From the NCBI RefSeq assembly GCF_008801605.1, contig NZ_VZPJ01000018.1, forward strand, positions 50,019 to 114,018: 64,000 bases of DNA, read 5' to 3'. The notes under the pieces were generated by a model. It saw only the letters and a program-made list of their open reading frames with translations. It was not told where the DNA came from and did no database searches. The stretch comes from Pseudomonas brassicacearum subsp. brassicacearum (GTDB lineage: Bacteria > Pseudomonadota > Gammaproteobacteria > Pseudomonadales > Pseudomonadaceae). The translations under genes and the position numbers were made by a program. Of the stretch, positions 34,781 through 42,936 are shown one piece after another. Each line of letters starts with the position of its first letter. Position 1 is the stretch's first letter.

Positions 34781-34894
34781 GATCGTTCCCACGCTCCTGC
34801 GTGGGAATGTCGCCAGGGACGCTCCGCGTTCCGCTTCTGGAGTGTGACGCAGAGCGTCACGGGATGCATTCCCACGCAGAGCGTGGGAACGATC
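34781..34894. repeat. Palindromic intergenic repeat, GTTCCCACGC type
   Basis: The outer arms GATCGTTCCCACGCT...AGCGTGGGAACGATC enclose inner arms GGGAATG/CATTCCC and a GACGCAGAGCGTC hairpin. This long cruciform-forming element is a Pseudomonas intergenic repeat unrelated to the GTGGGAGC REPs. Confidence 0.8.
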
Positions 34895-34930
34895 AAAAAC
34901 AGATATCTCGTGGACCCGGTCAACCCGCTA

Positions 34931-35365
34931 TCAGAACCGAAACGCCTGACGACCGATCAGCAGCCACTTGCCATTCTTCTGCTTCTGCCAGATCTGGAAG
35001 TTCTCGATTTCCGTTGGCACCACCTCAGTGCCCTTGAGCGCCTGGGCCGAGAAGTGGTTGCGCACCAGGGCCACATCACCGGACAAGGTGATTTTCTGGT
35101 TCTGCATTTCCAGGGTCTTGAACGCACTCTTGCCCGTTTCAATGTCGGCGATGAAGGCTTTCTTGTCCTGGATGTTGCCGCTGGAGTGGCCGTAGGTCAG
35201 GTTTTCGGCAGCCAGTGCCTGGAGTTGTGGGATGTCTTTGTGCAGCATGGCTTGGGTCAGGTGGTCGACGGCCTGGGCCACTTCCTGCTCGGCCGATGAA
35301 GTGGCTGCCGCTGCGTAGCCGCTGAACAGGCACAAGAAGCTGATGACCAATGTGGCTTTTTTCAT
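34931..35365 (-). CDS. Secreted nuclear transport factor 2-like (DUF4440-type) protein
   Basis: A 144-residue protein with signal peptide MKKATLVISFLCLFSGYAAAA. A SnoaL/NTF2-like domain follows: VAQAVDHLTQAMLHKDIPQLQALAAENLTYGHSSG, then a beta-sheet ending IWQKQKNGKWLLIGRQAFRF. Members bind small ligands or act as enzymes; no catalytic assignment is possible. The start at 35365 is fixed by the signal peptide and a GGAAAT upstream. No operon partner. Confidence 0.85.
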   Translation of the reverse strand: MKKATLVISFLCLFSGYAAAATSSAEQEVAQAVDHLTQAMLHKDIPQLQALAAENLTYGHSSGNIQDKKAFIADIETGKSAFKTLEMQNQKITLSGDVALVRNHFSAQALKGTEVVPTEIENFQIWQKQKNGKWLLIGRQAFRF

Positions 35366-35585
35366 GGGGATTTCCTTATTTTTGTAGGTATCGGAAGCGC
35401 GAGCGATTATTGGCTCGTCGGTCATCGTACAACTTGTTATGAGATGGGGGAACAGCTGAGCGAGTGTGCGTTGCGTTTTCGATAAAAAAGATTGCGATCA
35501 GGTTCCTTGGGCATGCCCAGCCGTTATCATCTCGCTGGTTGTACGCCGCTCCTGCGCGGACGAACTCGCAACAGAAGGAATCAGG

Positions 35586-36488
35586 ATGTCCTCGACACTT
35601 TCAGACCGCTATCGCGGATGCTTACTGGGCTTGGCATGTGGTGACGCCGTTGGCACTACTGTTGAATTCCAGCCACGCAATACCTTTACCCCTGTGACCG
35701 ACATGGTCGGTGGCGGCCCCTTCAGTCTCAAGCCTGGCCAATGGACCGATGACACATCGATGGCTTTGTGTCTGGCTGAGAGCCTGTTGCAAAAGCGTGG
35801 TTTTGATGCGGCTGATCAAATGGGCCGATACCTCAATTGGTGGCATTGGGGTTATCTGAGTTCCACTGGTGATTGCTTTGACATTGGTATGACCGTTCGC
35901 GGTGCACTGGAACGCTATCAGTCCCATGGCGACCCATTCGCGGGGGATACCGCTGCTGATACGGCTGGCAATGGCTCGCTTATGCGACTGGCACCGGTCG
36001 TGCTGTTCTTTTATCCGGATCGCGAACGCATCCGCGATTTTGCGGCTCTGAGTTCACGCACAACCCATGGGGCAACAGAGGCGGTGGAGTGTTGCCAGGT
36101 GTTGGCCGATGTCATTGCCAACGCATTGACCGGTGCTTCAAAGGCGGATGTGTTGCGTGTGGCGTCCGAGCAACTGACCGAGGCCAAAGTGATAGCGCTC
36201 GCCCAAGGGGCCTATCAGGGAAAAGGTCGTAGTGATGTGTCAGGCACTGGTTATTCGGTGGCTTCCTTGGAAGCAGCGCTGTGGTGCTTTCATCAGACGG
36301 ACAGTTTCACCGATGCGGTGCTGGCCGCGACGAACCTGGGCGACGATGCTGACACCACCGCTGCCATTGTCGGTCAGGTGGCGGGGGCATTTTATGGCGT
36401 GCAGGCTATTCCCTCCGATTGGTTGCAGAAATTGTGGATGCGACAGGAGATTGAAGCCATGGCGGATGCGCTTCACTTGCAGGTCTGA
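35586..36488 (+). CDS. ADP-ribosylglycohydrolase family protein
   Basis: A 300-residue DraG/ARH-fold hydrolase. Metal-coordinating motifs are ACGDAVG, QWTDDTSMALCLAESLL and the late NLGDDADTTAAIVGQVAGAFYG, the two-Mg2+ signature of the family. It removes ADP-ribose or related groups from proteins or small molecules; the target is unknown. The start at 35586 (MSSTLSDRYRGCLLGLACGDAV) follows AAGGAATCAGG and drops 40 unrelated residues. Lower GC in this gene and its flanks than in neighbouring operons hints at later acquisition (visual impression, not calculated). Confidence 0.88.
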   Translation: MSSTLSDRYRGCLLGLACGDAVGTTVEFQPRNTFTPVTDMVGGGPFSLKPGQWTDDTSMALCLAESLLQKRGFDAADQMGRYLNWWHWGYLSSTGDCFDIGMTVRGALERYQSHGDPFAGDTAADTAGNGSLMRLAPVVLFFYPDRERIRDFAALSSRTTHGATEAVECCQVLADVIANALTGASKADVLRVASEQLTEAKVIALAQGAYQGKGRSDVSGTGYSVASLEAALWCFHQTDSFTDAVLAATNLGDDADTTAAIVGQVAGAFYGVQAIPSDWLQKLWMRQEIEAMADALHLQV

Positions 36489-37052
36489 GCCGCTTTTCAA
36501 GTAGTGATTTACCGTTCACCACTACCCTGTGAGTCCAATCGGTCTATGAGGAACCGCAGGAAAATATCGGGCAAGGTGCCATTTGATAACGCAACAAGTT
36601 GTAGCCGGTCAACTGTAGGAAAATTCCCCAAAGCATCCGCCAACGTATTATCTACGGCATGACCTCGTTTAATATCGATGAGGCCAAAGCGTCCCGTAAG
36701 GCACTGTATTTACACCAATACAGCCCCAAGAAATAACGAAGAAAAATCGCCCCGTTTAATTGCCATAAACATATCCAGCTCGACACGTTTAAATACATTC
36801 CACATTACGCTCTAAAGGCTACGAGACCTTGCGTCCTTACTTACGCTTGCGTCAGAATCCGCCGGCTTGTGCGCTTTGCCCCTGGCCTCTATCGTTGACC
36901 TGCCACTGCCCATCAGTGGTCGGGTTTAGTCGCCCATCAGGTTTGGTAAGGTGCTTGAGCACCGTTCAGTCAGGTTATTTATATTCCTGCACTAAATGGT
37001 GGTTGTGCGCAGGGCGCCCTCGGGCGCGCCGGGTTTTACCAATTCCTACCGG
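36489..37052. other. Long non-coding stretch, relatively AT-rich
   Basis: No convincing gene on either strand; the ORFs present have no family features or good starts. It contains an isolated palindrome CTGTATTTACACCAATACAG at 36704-36723 and GGGCGCC-rich hairpins near 37010. Base composition differs from the GC-rich surroundings. It may be the remnant of an insertion. Confidence 0.5.
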
Positions 37053-37093
37053 TCGACTAACCTGCGTACAGCCGCCACCCTTCTTTTAGTCGA
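37053..37093 (+). promoter_or_regulatory. Hairpin-forming element upstream of DUF6124-type gene
   Basis: Perfect 8-bp arms TCGACTAA (37053-37060) and TTAGTCGA (37086-37093) with a 25-nt loop containing CCTGCGTACAGCCGCCACCC, ending 36 bp before the start codon. It could be a leader structure or a protein-binding dyad. Confidence 0.4.
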
Positions 37094-37128
37094 GAACGGT
37101 TGCAGCTCCAATGTAGGAATTGTCACTT

Positions 37129-37491
37129 ATGTTCAAAGTAACTCCCAACCCCCCGGATATCGACTCGGTACTCTACGGCGACTCTCTCGACCCTGAAAAG
37201 TTGAAAGAGGCGGCAGACCGCGCGCTCAAGCACTACCTGAACCCCGGGGCAACGAAAACGCAGATACAGCCCCGCAAGCCCAGCACGATCTTCACCATCG
37301 ACGCAGCGGTGGATGACGAGACGTTGCTCGTTGAGGCGTGCGAATCCTTGGCATCCGCCAGCGTGATGGTCAGCGACCTCACCGATTTGACGGACGGCCC
37401 AAGACGCCAAACGATGCTGGTGCTGCAACGGGTCATCATGTTGGGTGAGCTAGCGGTCAATCGAGTACTGGATAACCACAAGCCTGGGTAG
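37129..37491 (+). CDS. DUF6124/DUF3077-type small protein of unknown function
   Basis: A 120-residue soluble protein starting MFKVTPNPPDIDSVLYGDSLDPEKLKEAADRALKHYL. It continues with FTIDAAVDDETLLVEACESLASASVMVSDLTDLTDGPRRQTMLVLQRVIMLGELAVNRVLD. The pattern matches a Pseudomonas-restricted family often present in many copies per genome; its function is unknown. The ATG at 37129 is preferred over the TTG nine bases upstream, as it follows AGGA at about 10 nt. A hairpin precedes it and another follows it. Confidence 0.75.
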   Translation: MFKVTPNPPDIDSVLYGDSLDPEKLKEAADRALKHYLNPGATKTQIQPRKPSTIFTIDAAVDDETLLVEACESLASASVMVSDLTDLTDGPRRQTMLVLQRVIMLGELAVNRVLDNHKPG

Positions 37492-37503
37492 TCGCCAGGC
37501 AGT

Positions 37504-37535
37504 GTTGTGGGGGGCGCCGCAAGCGCCCTCACAAC
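37504..37535 (+). terminator. Stem-loop after DUF6124-type gene
   Basis: GTTGTG and GGGCGC pair with GCGCCC and ACAAC around a CGCAA loop. There is no clear U-tract, so termination is uncertain. Confidence 0.4.
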
Positions 37536-37610
37536 CTAAGTCCGCGAAGCTCGGTGGAACGTTGGGTTCCGTCAGGCACTGCCAACCGCATGGGCCTTGT
37601 TGCTCCGCCT

Positions 37611-38507
37611 TCACAAGCCTTCCCGAACCGCCCCTCGAATCCCTTCCAGCAACATGGTGAACGCCGGGTTGTCGTTATCCTCGCGCCACACCAGGTGCAA
37701 TTCGCTTTGCACCCCTTCGCCCAGGTCGATCTCGCGAAACACCACCTGCTTGAACACCACGCTGCTGGCGCAACGCGGCACCAGCGCCAGGCCCATGCCG
37801 GCGTTGACCAGCGCCAGGATCGTCAGCGACGACCCCAGCCATTGTACGAATTGCGGCGCGACCCGGGCCGAGCGCAGCATGCCGGTGAGCAGTTCGTTGA
37901 AGGGCGGGTAGGCGGCGTGGGAGTACATGAGGAACGGTTGGGCGTCCAGATCCTGGACGCTCACGGTCTCGGCGCTGGCCAGCGGATGCCCGGCAGGCAC
38001 CGCCAGCACGAAGGGTTCGCGCACCAGGCATTCGGTGGCATAGCCGGTCTCCAGCAGTGGCGAGCGGACGATGCCCAAGTCGATGCGCCGGGCGCGCAGG
38101 GCTTCGTGCTGCTGGTAGGTGTTCATCTCTGCCAGGACGATTTTGACCTGGGGCTGTTTCAGCCGGGCCTCGGCAATCACCTTGGGCAAGAACTCGTATA
38201 CCGCGCTGCCGACGAAGCTGATGGTCACCGAACCGATGTCGCCCTGGGCATAGCGCCGGGCAGCGATGGCAGCTTGTTGGGCCTGTTCCAGCAGGTTCTG
38301 CGCTTCGATGAAAAACGCCCGGCCGGCGGCCGTGAGCGCCACGCTGCGGGTGCTGCGGGTGAACAGCTCGACACCCAGGTGGTGCTCCAGCAATTGGATC
38401 TGCCGGCTCAGCGGTGGCTGGGTCATGTTCAGGCGTTCGGCGGCGCGACGGAAGTTGAGTTCGGTCGCCACGGTGGTGAAGCAGCGTAGCTGGGCCAGTT
38501 CAAACAT
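37611..38507 (-). CDS. LysR-family regulator of glucarate-type genes
   Basis: A 298-residue LysR protein. The helix-turn-helix MFELAQLRCFTTVATELNFRRAAERLNMTQPPLSRQIQLLEHHLGVELF is followed by an effector domain from about 90 (GSVTISFVGSAVYEFLPKVI). The BenM/CatM-like wording (MTQPPLSRQI, ALTAAG) is common. It is divergent from the sugar-acid transporter and glucarate dehydratase genes, the probable targets. The start at 38507 is the canonical N-terminus; the dyad ATTGAT-N11-ATCAAT overlaps it, implying autorepression. Confidence 0.92.
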   Translation of the reverse strand: MFELAQLRCFTTVATELNFRRAAERLNMTQPPLSRQIQLLEHHLGVELFTRSTRSVALTAAGRAFFIEAQNLLEQAQQAAIAARRYAQGDIGSVTISFVGSAVYEFLPKVIAEARLKQPQVKIVLAEMNTYQQHEALRARRIDLGIVRSPLLETGYATECLVREPFVLAVPAGHPLASAETVSVQDLDAQPFLMYSHAAYPPFNELLTGMLRSARVAPQFVQWLGSSLTILALVNAGMGLALVPRCASSVVFKQVVFREIDLGEGVQSELHLVWREDNDNPAFTMLLEGIRGAVREGL

Positions 38508-38528
38508 TGATTCAATCCAGGTATCAAT
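38506..38528. promoter_or_regulatory. Candidate LysR site (ATTGAT-N11-ATCAAT)
   Basis: A perfect 6-bp inverted repeat with an 11-bp spacer, containing the T-N11-A LysR box. It overlaps the LysR start codon and lies about 90 bp upstream of the MFS start. Confidence 0.5.
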
Positions 38529-38614
38529 CAAGTGCCAAGTTAGATTAGACGGGAACAATCCGCTGCGTCCATCATCGTCCCGTTCCCCACAAAAATAATG
38601 ATCGGGAGGCACCC

Positions 38615-40012
38615 TTGAATAACGTAACGGACTCCACCCATGACAGCACCCTGGCGCTCGCGGCGGCCAAGGTCAAACGTCATGTCCTGCCGCTGGTGGT
38701 GGTGATGTTCATCGTCAACTACATCGACCGGGTCAACATCGGCTTCGTGCGCAGTCACCTGGAAACCGACCTGGGCATTGGCGCCGCAGCCTACGGGCTC
38801 GGTGCCGGGCTGTTCTTCGTCGGATACGCGCTGTTTGAAGTGCCGTCCAACATGCTGTTGCAACGCTACGGCGCGCGGGCCTGGCTGACACGCATCATGT
38901 TCACCTGGGGCGCGGCGGCGATGGCCATGGCCTTTGTGCGCGGCGAGACCAGTTTCTATGTGCTGCGCTTCATCCTCGGCGCGGCGGAGGCGGGGTTCTT
39001 TCCCGGCATCATCTACTACTTCACCCAATGGCTGCCCGCCAACGAGCGCGGCAAGGCGATGGCGATCTTCCTCAGCGGCTCGGCCATCGCCTCGGTGATT
39101 TCCGGCCCGGTGTCCGGCGCCTTGTTGAATGTCAGCGGGATGGGCCTGCATGGCTGGCAGTGGATGTTCCTGATCGAAGGTTTCGCCTCCATCGTGCTGT
39201 GCGGGTTTGTCTGGTTCTGGCTGCAGTCGCACCCGAGCCAGGCAAAATGGCTGAGCGCTGGAGAGAAAACCGTATTGATCGCGGCCATCGCCGAAGAGCA
39301 ACGGGCCCGGGAAGCGGCCCAGGTGGTCAAGCCGTCGATGTTCAAATTGTTGGCCGACCGGCAGATCGCGCTGTTCTGTTTCATCTACTTTTCCATCGCC
39401 CTGACCATCTACGGTGCCACGTTCTGGCTACCGAGCATGATCAAGAAAATGGGCAACCTGGGGGATTTCCAGGTTGGTTTGCTCAACTCCATTCCATGGA
39501 TCATTTCCATCATCGCGATGTACGGCTTTGCTGCCCTGGCCGGCAAATGGAAATTCCAACAGGCCTGGGTCGCGGTGACGCTGGTGGTCGCCGCGTTCGG
39601 CATGTTCATGTCCACCACCGGCGGGCCGATCTTTGCCTTCGTGGCGATCTGTTTTGCGGCGATCGGTTTCAAGGCGGCGTCGGCGTTGTTCTGGCCGATT
39701 CCCCAGGGCTACCTGGATGCGCGCATCGCGGCGGCGGTGATCGCCTTGATCAACTCCATCGGTAACCTCGGCGGCTTTGTCGCGCCGACGGCCTTCGGTT
39801 TCCTGGAGCAGACCACCGGTTCCATCGAGGGCGGCCTGTATGGGTTGGCCGCCACTTCGCTGGTCGCCGCCGTGGTGATCTTTTTCGCCCGCACCGCACC
39901 GAAGCGCGATACCCCGAACTCACTGTCCGGCCGGCCTGAAACCGTTGTCGAAGCCGATCAGTCGCAACCCCCTCAAGCTTTGAAACCTGGCCCATCGGGA
40001 GCCGCTGTATGA
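38615..40012 (+). CDS. MFS sugar-acid transporter (anion:cation symporter family, GudP-like)
   Basis: A 465-residue major facilitator with about 12 TM segments. The early YIDRVNIGFVRSHLETDLGIGAAAYGLGAGLFFVGYALFEVPSNMLLQRYGAR and AAEAGFFPGIIYYFTQWLPANERGKAMAIFLSG are the anion:cation symporter (tartrate/glucarate/phthalate) signatures. Translation starts at TTG (38615), supported by GGGAGG seven bases upstream and full family length. It overlaps the glucarate dehydratase start by 4 bp, so it likely imports that substrate. Confidence 0.9.
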   Translation: MNNVTDSTHDSTLALAAAKVKRHVLPLVVVMFIVNYIDRVNIGFVRSHLETDLGIGAAAYGLGAGLFFVGYALFEVPSNMLLQRYGARAWLTRIMFTWGAAAMAMAFVRGETSFYVLRFILGAAEAGFFPGIIYYFTQWLPANERGKAMAIFLSGSAIASVISGPVSGALLNVSGMGLHGWQWMFLIEGFASIVLCGFVWFWLQSHPSQAKWLSAGEKTVLIAAIAEEQRAREAAQVVKPSMFKLLADRQIALFCFIYFSIALTIYGATFWLPSMIKKMGNLGDFQVGLLNSIPWIISIIAMYGFAALAGKWKFQQAWVAVTLVVAAFGMFMSTTGGPIFAFVAICFAAIGFKAASALFWPIPQGYLDARIAAAVIALINSIGNLGGFVAPTAFGFLEQTTGSIEGGLYGLAATSLVAAVVIFFARTAPKRDTPNSLSGRPETVVEADQSQPPQALKPGPSGAAV

Positions 40013-41283
40013 AGATCAAACGCGTCACCGTCACACCCATCGCTTTTCGCGATCCACCTTTGCTCAACGCCAGCGGCATCCATGAGCCGTTCGCGTTACG
40101 CTCGATCATCGAGATCGAGAGCGACAACGGTTACATCGGCCTCGGGGAGAGTTACGGCGATGCCCCGGCCCTGGCGATCCAGCAGCAGTTGCAAAGTCAG
40201 TTGATCGGCCTGGATCCGTTCAACCTCAACCAGTTGCGGGCCATCGTCCAGGCGACCGTCGCCGCGCAGAAACCGGCCAGCATCGCCGGTGCCGAACTGG
40301 CGCCGGGTTCCCACGCGAGCAAGGCGGTGAGCAATGCCTATTCGGCGTTCGAAGTGGCTTGCCTGGATTTGCAGGCCCATTACCTGAACGTGCCGCTGGT
40401 GGACCTGCTGGGCGGCGCGATTCGCGACGAGATTCCGTTCAGCGCCTACCTGTTTTTCAAGTACGCCGAGCACATCGACTCGCCGTACCCACCCGACAGT
40501 TGGGGCGAGGCGCTCAACGAAGAGCAGATCGTCGCCCAGGCTCGGCGGATGATCCAGGACTATGGCTTCAAGAGCATCAAGCTCAAGGCCGGCGCCCTCG
40601 ATCCGGAGCATGAAGTCGCCTGCATCAAGGCGCTGAAACGGGCGTTTCCCGGCTACCCGTTGCGCATCGATCCCAATGGCAACTGGTCCCTGGAAACCTC
40701 GATTCGCATGGCCGAGCTGCTGGGGGATGACCTGCAGTATTACGAAGACCCGACGCCGGGGCTTGAGGGCATGGCCGAGCTGCACAAACGCACGGGGCTG
40801 CCGCTGGCGACCAATATGGTGGTCACCGATTTCGATGAGTTTCGCCGCAGCGTGGCGCAGGACAGCGTGCAGATCGTGTTGGCCGACCACCATTATTGGG
40901 GCGGCCTGCGCGACACCCAGGCCTTGGCGAAAATGTGCAGCACCTTCGGCCTGGGTGTGTCGATGCATTCGAACTCGCACCTGGGCATCAGCCTCATGGC
41001 CATGGCCCACGTGGCGGCCGCGGTGCCGAACCTGGACTACGCCTGTGACACCCATTACCCGTGGCAGGAGCCGGATGAAGAAGTGATCAAGGGCGGCAAG
41101 CTGCCGATTGTCGACGGCTGCGTGAAGATCACCCGCGCGCCGGGCCTGGGATTGGAACTGGATCGGGATCAACTGGGCAAGCTGCATGAGCAGTTCCTCA
41201 GTTGCGGCATCCGCCAGCGCGACGATGTGCGGCAGATGCAGCGTTACCGGCCGGACTGGAAGACCGTCAAGCCGCGGTTCTGA
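40009..41283 (+). CDS. gudD: Glucarate dehydratase-like enolase-superfamily enzyme
   Basis: A 424-residue member of the mandelate racemase/glucarate dehydratase branch. KSIKLKAGA holds the K-x-K base, RIDPNGNWS and YYEDPTPGLEGMAEL hold the metal-binding acids, and the late MHSNSHLGISLMAM holds the catalytic His. The length and the HSNSHLG motif fit glucarate dehydratases, which form 5-dehydro-4-deoxyglucarate. Coupling to the sugar-acid transporter supports this. The next enzymes of the pathway are not in the window, so a related acid sugar cannot be excluded. Confidence 0.86.
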   Translation: MKIKRVTVTPIAFRDPPLLNASGIHEPFALRSIIEIESDNGYIGLGESYGDAPALAIQQQLQSQLIGLDPFNLNQLRAIVQATVAAQKPASIAGAELAPGSHASKAVSNAYSAFEVACLDLQAHYLNVPLVDLLGGAIRDEIPFSAYLFFKYAEHIDSPYPPDSWGEALNEEQIVAQARRMIQDYGFKSIKLKAGALDPEHEVACIKALKRAFPGYPLRIDPNGNWSLETSIRMAELLGDDLQYYEDPTPGLEGMAELHKRTGLPLATNMVVTDFDEFRRSVAQDSVQIVLADHHYWGGLRDTQALAKMCSTFGLGVSMHSNSHLGISLMAMAHVAAAVPNLDYACDTHYPWQEPDEEVIKGGKLPIVDGCVKITRAPGLGLELDRDQLGKLHEQFLSCGIRQRDDVRQMQRYRPDWKTVKPRF

Positions 41284-41319
41284 GGAGACAGCGAGGGGCC
41301 TGCTGCGCAGGCCAGCGGG

Positions 41320-41395
41320 AGCAAGGCCTGTGGGAGTAAGGCCTGTGGTAGCAAGGTCTGTGGTAGGCCTTGCTCCCACAGACCTACCACAGACT
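41320..41395. repeat. Tandem/inverted REP-derived array
   Basis: Three head-to-tail 15-bp units (AGCAAGGCCTGTGGG, AGTAAGGCCTGTGGT, AGCAAGGTCTGTGGT; 41320-41364) run into an inverted REP-like core (GCCTTGCTCCCACAG). The arms GTCTGTGGTAGG and CCTACCACAGAC also pair. The remainder of 41284-41589 shows no gene. Confidence 0.75.
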
Positions 41396-41589
41396 GCATT
41401 CCATAGGCCGCCCTGCGGCCCACACCCAAAGTACCGCCCCCCGTCGCAATAGCCGTCTTACACCCAAACTGCCGCGCCGGGCCGGCGCTGCCAAAGCATC
41501 CGCCAATTGCCTCCAAGGCAGCGTATGACGCGCCCGGGCGCCTTTCGATAATCGCCTCCGACATCCCGTCCCCTGTTGCGGAGCGCGCC

Positions 41590-42774
41590 ATGCACAACAA
41601 TAAAAATACCCGCCAACGTTTTTTGCCTGCGGTCATCGTAGGTGTTTCGAGCCTGGGCCTGATGCCTTGGGCCAACGCCGAAATCATGCTGTACGACAAG
41701 GACCAGACCACCTTTTCCACCGACGGCTACATCAACGCCTTTTACGTCAACAGCGACGTCGACCGCGCCGGTGAGCAGTACGACCGTCGGCAGGCGCGGG
41801 TCAAGATGGGTTTCTTGCCCAACTACCTGGGCTTCAACATGGGCAAGCAGGTCGATGACCTCAAGCTCGGTGCCCGGGCCTCGTTCTGGGTGACCATCAA
41901 CGACAGTGAAACCAACGGCACCGACACCGCCATCGACGTGCGCCAGTTCTACGGTACCGTGGCCAACCCGGAGTGGGGCGAAGTGCTGATCGGCAAGGAC
42001 TTCGGCCTGTTTGCCCGCTCCAACATCCTGCTGGACGAGTTGCTCGCCGGTTACGGCCAGGTCAGTGACAGCCTGGGCTTGGTGGACGGCGGTGGCGTCT
42101 CGTTCGGCAACATCGGCAGCGGTTATCCGTACCCGTTCCCGACCTCGCAGATCACCTACCGCACGCCGGTGATGGAGGGCTTGCGCGTGGCGGTGGGGAT
42201 CATGGACCCGGTGGATACCAACGACAACAGCGCCACGGGCAAGGCCTATCAGGAAAACCCGCGCACCGAGAGCGAGATCACCTATCAGTTCGACCTGGGC
42301 GGGGCGAAGATCTACAGCTGGCTCAACGGCAGCTACCAGACCTCGGACAACACCGACTCCACTGTCGAATCGGTCACCTCCAAAGGCCTGGGGTACGGTG
42401 TACAGGCGAAGATGGGCGGGTTGTCGCTGACTGGCTCGGGGTTCCAGGCCAAGGGCATCAACCCGTTCTTCACCAACAACGCCGGTGAAGCCACCCTGCG
42501 CAATGTCGACAGCAAGGGCTACCTGTTACAGGGCTCCTACAAGCTGGGCAAGAACCGCCTGGCGTTGTCCTATGGCAAGACCGATGACGACGGCAACGGC
42601 GTGGTGGGCAGTGGCGCCGATTACGAAACCCGTGGCATCGCGCTGTTCCACGACATCAACGACAACCTCAAGCTCGTGGCCGAGTACAACCAGTTCGAAA
42701 TCAACGGCCACGACACCAGCGCCCAGAACGAAGACACCGATACCTTTGCGGTGGGGGCGGTACTCACCTGGTAA
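41590..42774 (+). CDS. Outer-membrane porin (Gram-negative porin family)
   Basis: A 394-residue beta-barrel protein. The signal peptide spans about 1-30 (ending LGLMPWANA), the first strand is IMLYDKDQTTFSTDGYINAFYV, and repeated amphipathic strands and acidic loops lead to the C-terminal DTFAVGAVLTW, with the aromatic end needed for outer-membrane assembly. It is of the general porin_4 type rather than OprD or OprB. It follows the glucarate genes after a REP-like array; a role in sugar-acid uptake is possible but unproven. Confidence 0.85.
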   Translation: MHNNKNTRQRFLPAVIVGVSSLGLMPWANAEIMLYDKDQTTFSTDGYINAFYVNSDVDRAGEQYDRRQARVKMGFLPNYLGFNMGKQVDDLKLGARASFWVTINDSETNGTDTAIDVRQFYGTVANPEWGEVLIGKDFGLFARSNILLDELLAGYGQVSDSLGLVDGGGVSFGNIGSGYPYPFPTSQITYRTPVMEGLRVAVGIMDPVDTNDNSATGKAYQENPRTESEITYQFDLGGAKIYSWLNGSYQTSDNTDSTVESVTSKGLGYGVQAKMGGLSLTGSGFQAKGINPFFTNNAGEATLRNVDSKGYLLQGSYKLGKNRLALSYGKTDDDGNGVVGSGADYETRGIALFHDINDNLKLVAEYNQFEINGHDTSAQNEDTDTFAVGAVLTW

Positions 42775-42802
42775 GAGTTGGATCCTTTGGGTCCGACGCC
42801 GT

Positions 42803-42894
42803 CTGTGGGAGCAAGGCTTGCCCGCGATAGCCGCGCCGCGGTCGAACAGCAGAACCGCGTTATCGTTCATCGCGGGCAAGCCTTGCTCCCACAG
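42803..42894. repeat. REP pair (inverted)
   Basis: Inverted REP doublet of the GGCTTGCCCGCG type downstream of the porin gene. Confidence 0.9.
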
Positions 42895-42906
42895 GCCTTT
42901 GATATT

Positions 42907-42936
42907 GGGGGCTGCGCATCAGCCCCCCTTTTTTTT
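42907..42936 (+). terminator. Rho-independent terminator between porin and nirN
   Basis: GGGGGCT / AGCCCCC with loop GCGCATC and a run of eight T. It ends the rightward porin transcript where it meets the convergent nirN gene. Confidence 0.85.

Noticed and set aside
36704..36723. CTGTATTTACACCAATACAG resembling an SOS (LexA) box
   Set aside because: The CTGT and ACAG halves are 12 bp apart rather than 8, and no SOS gene follows.
36829..37089. 86-codon ORF with many Cys/Pro/Arg
   Set aside because: No ribosome binding site, no family resemblance, and it overlaps the leader hairpin region of the DUF6124-type gene.
38506..38528. TTGAT...ATCAA as an ANR box upstream of the sugar-acid transporter
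   Set aside because: The half-sites are separated by 13 bp instead of 4; the LysR interpretation fits the context better.
36633..41506. A 16-bp match (CCAAAGCATCCGCCAA) shared by two intergenic regions
   Set aside because: One 16-mer match in 64 kb is near chance expectation and the flanks do not align.
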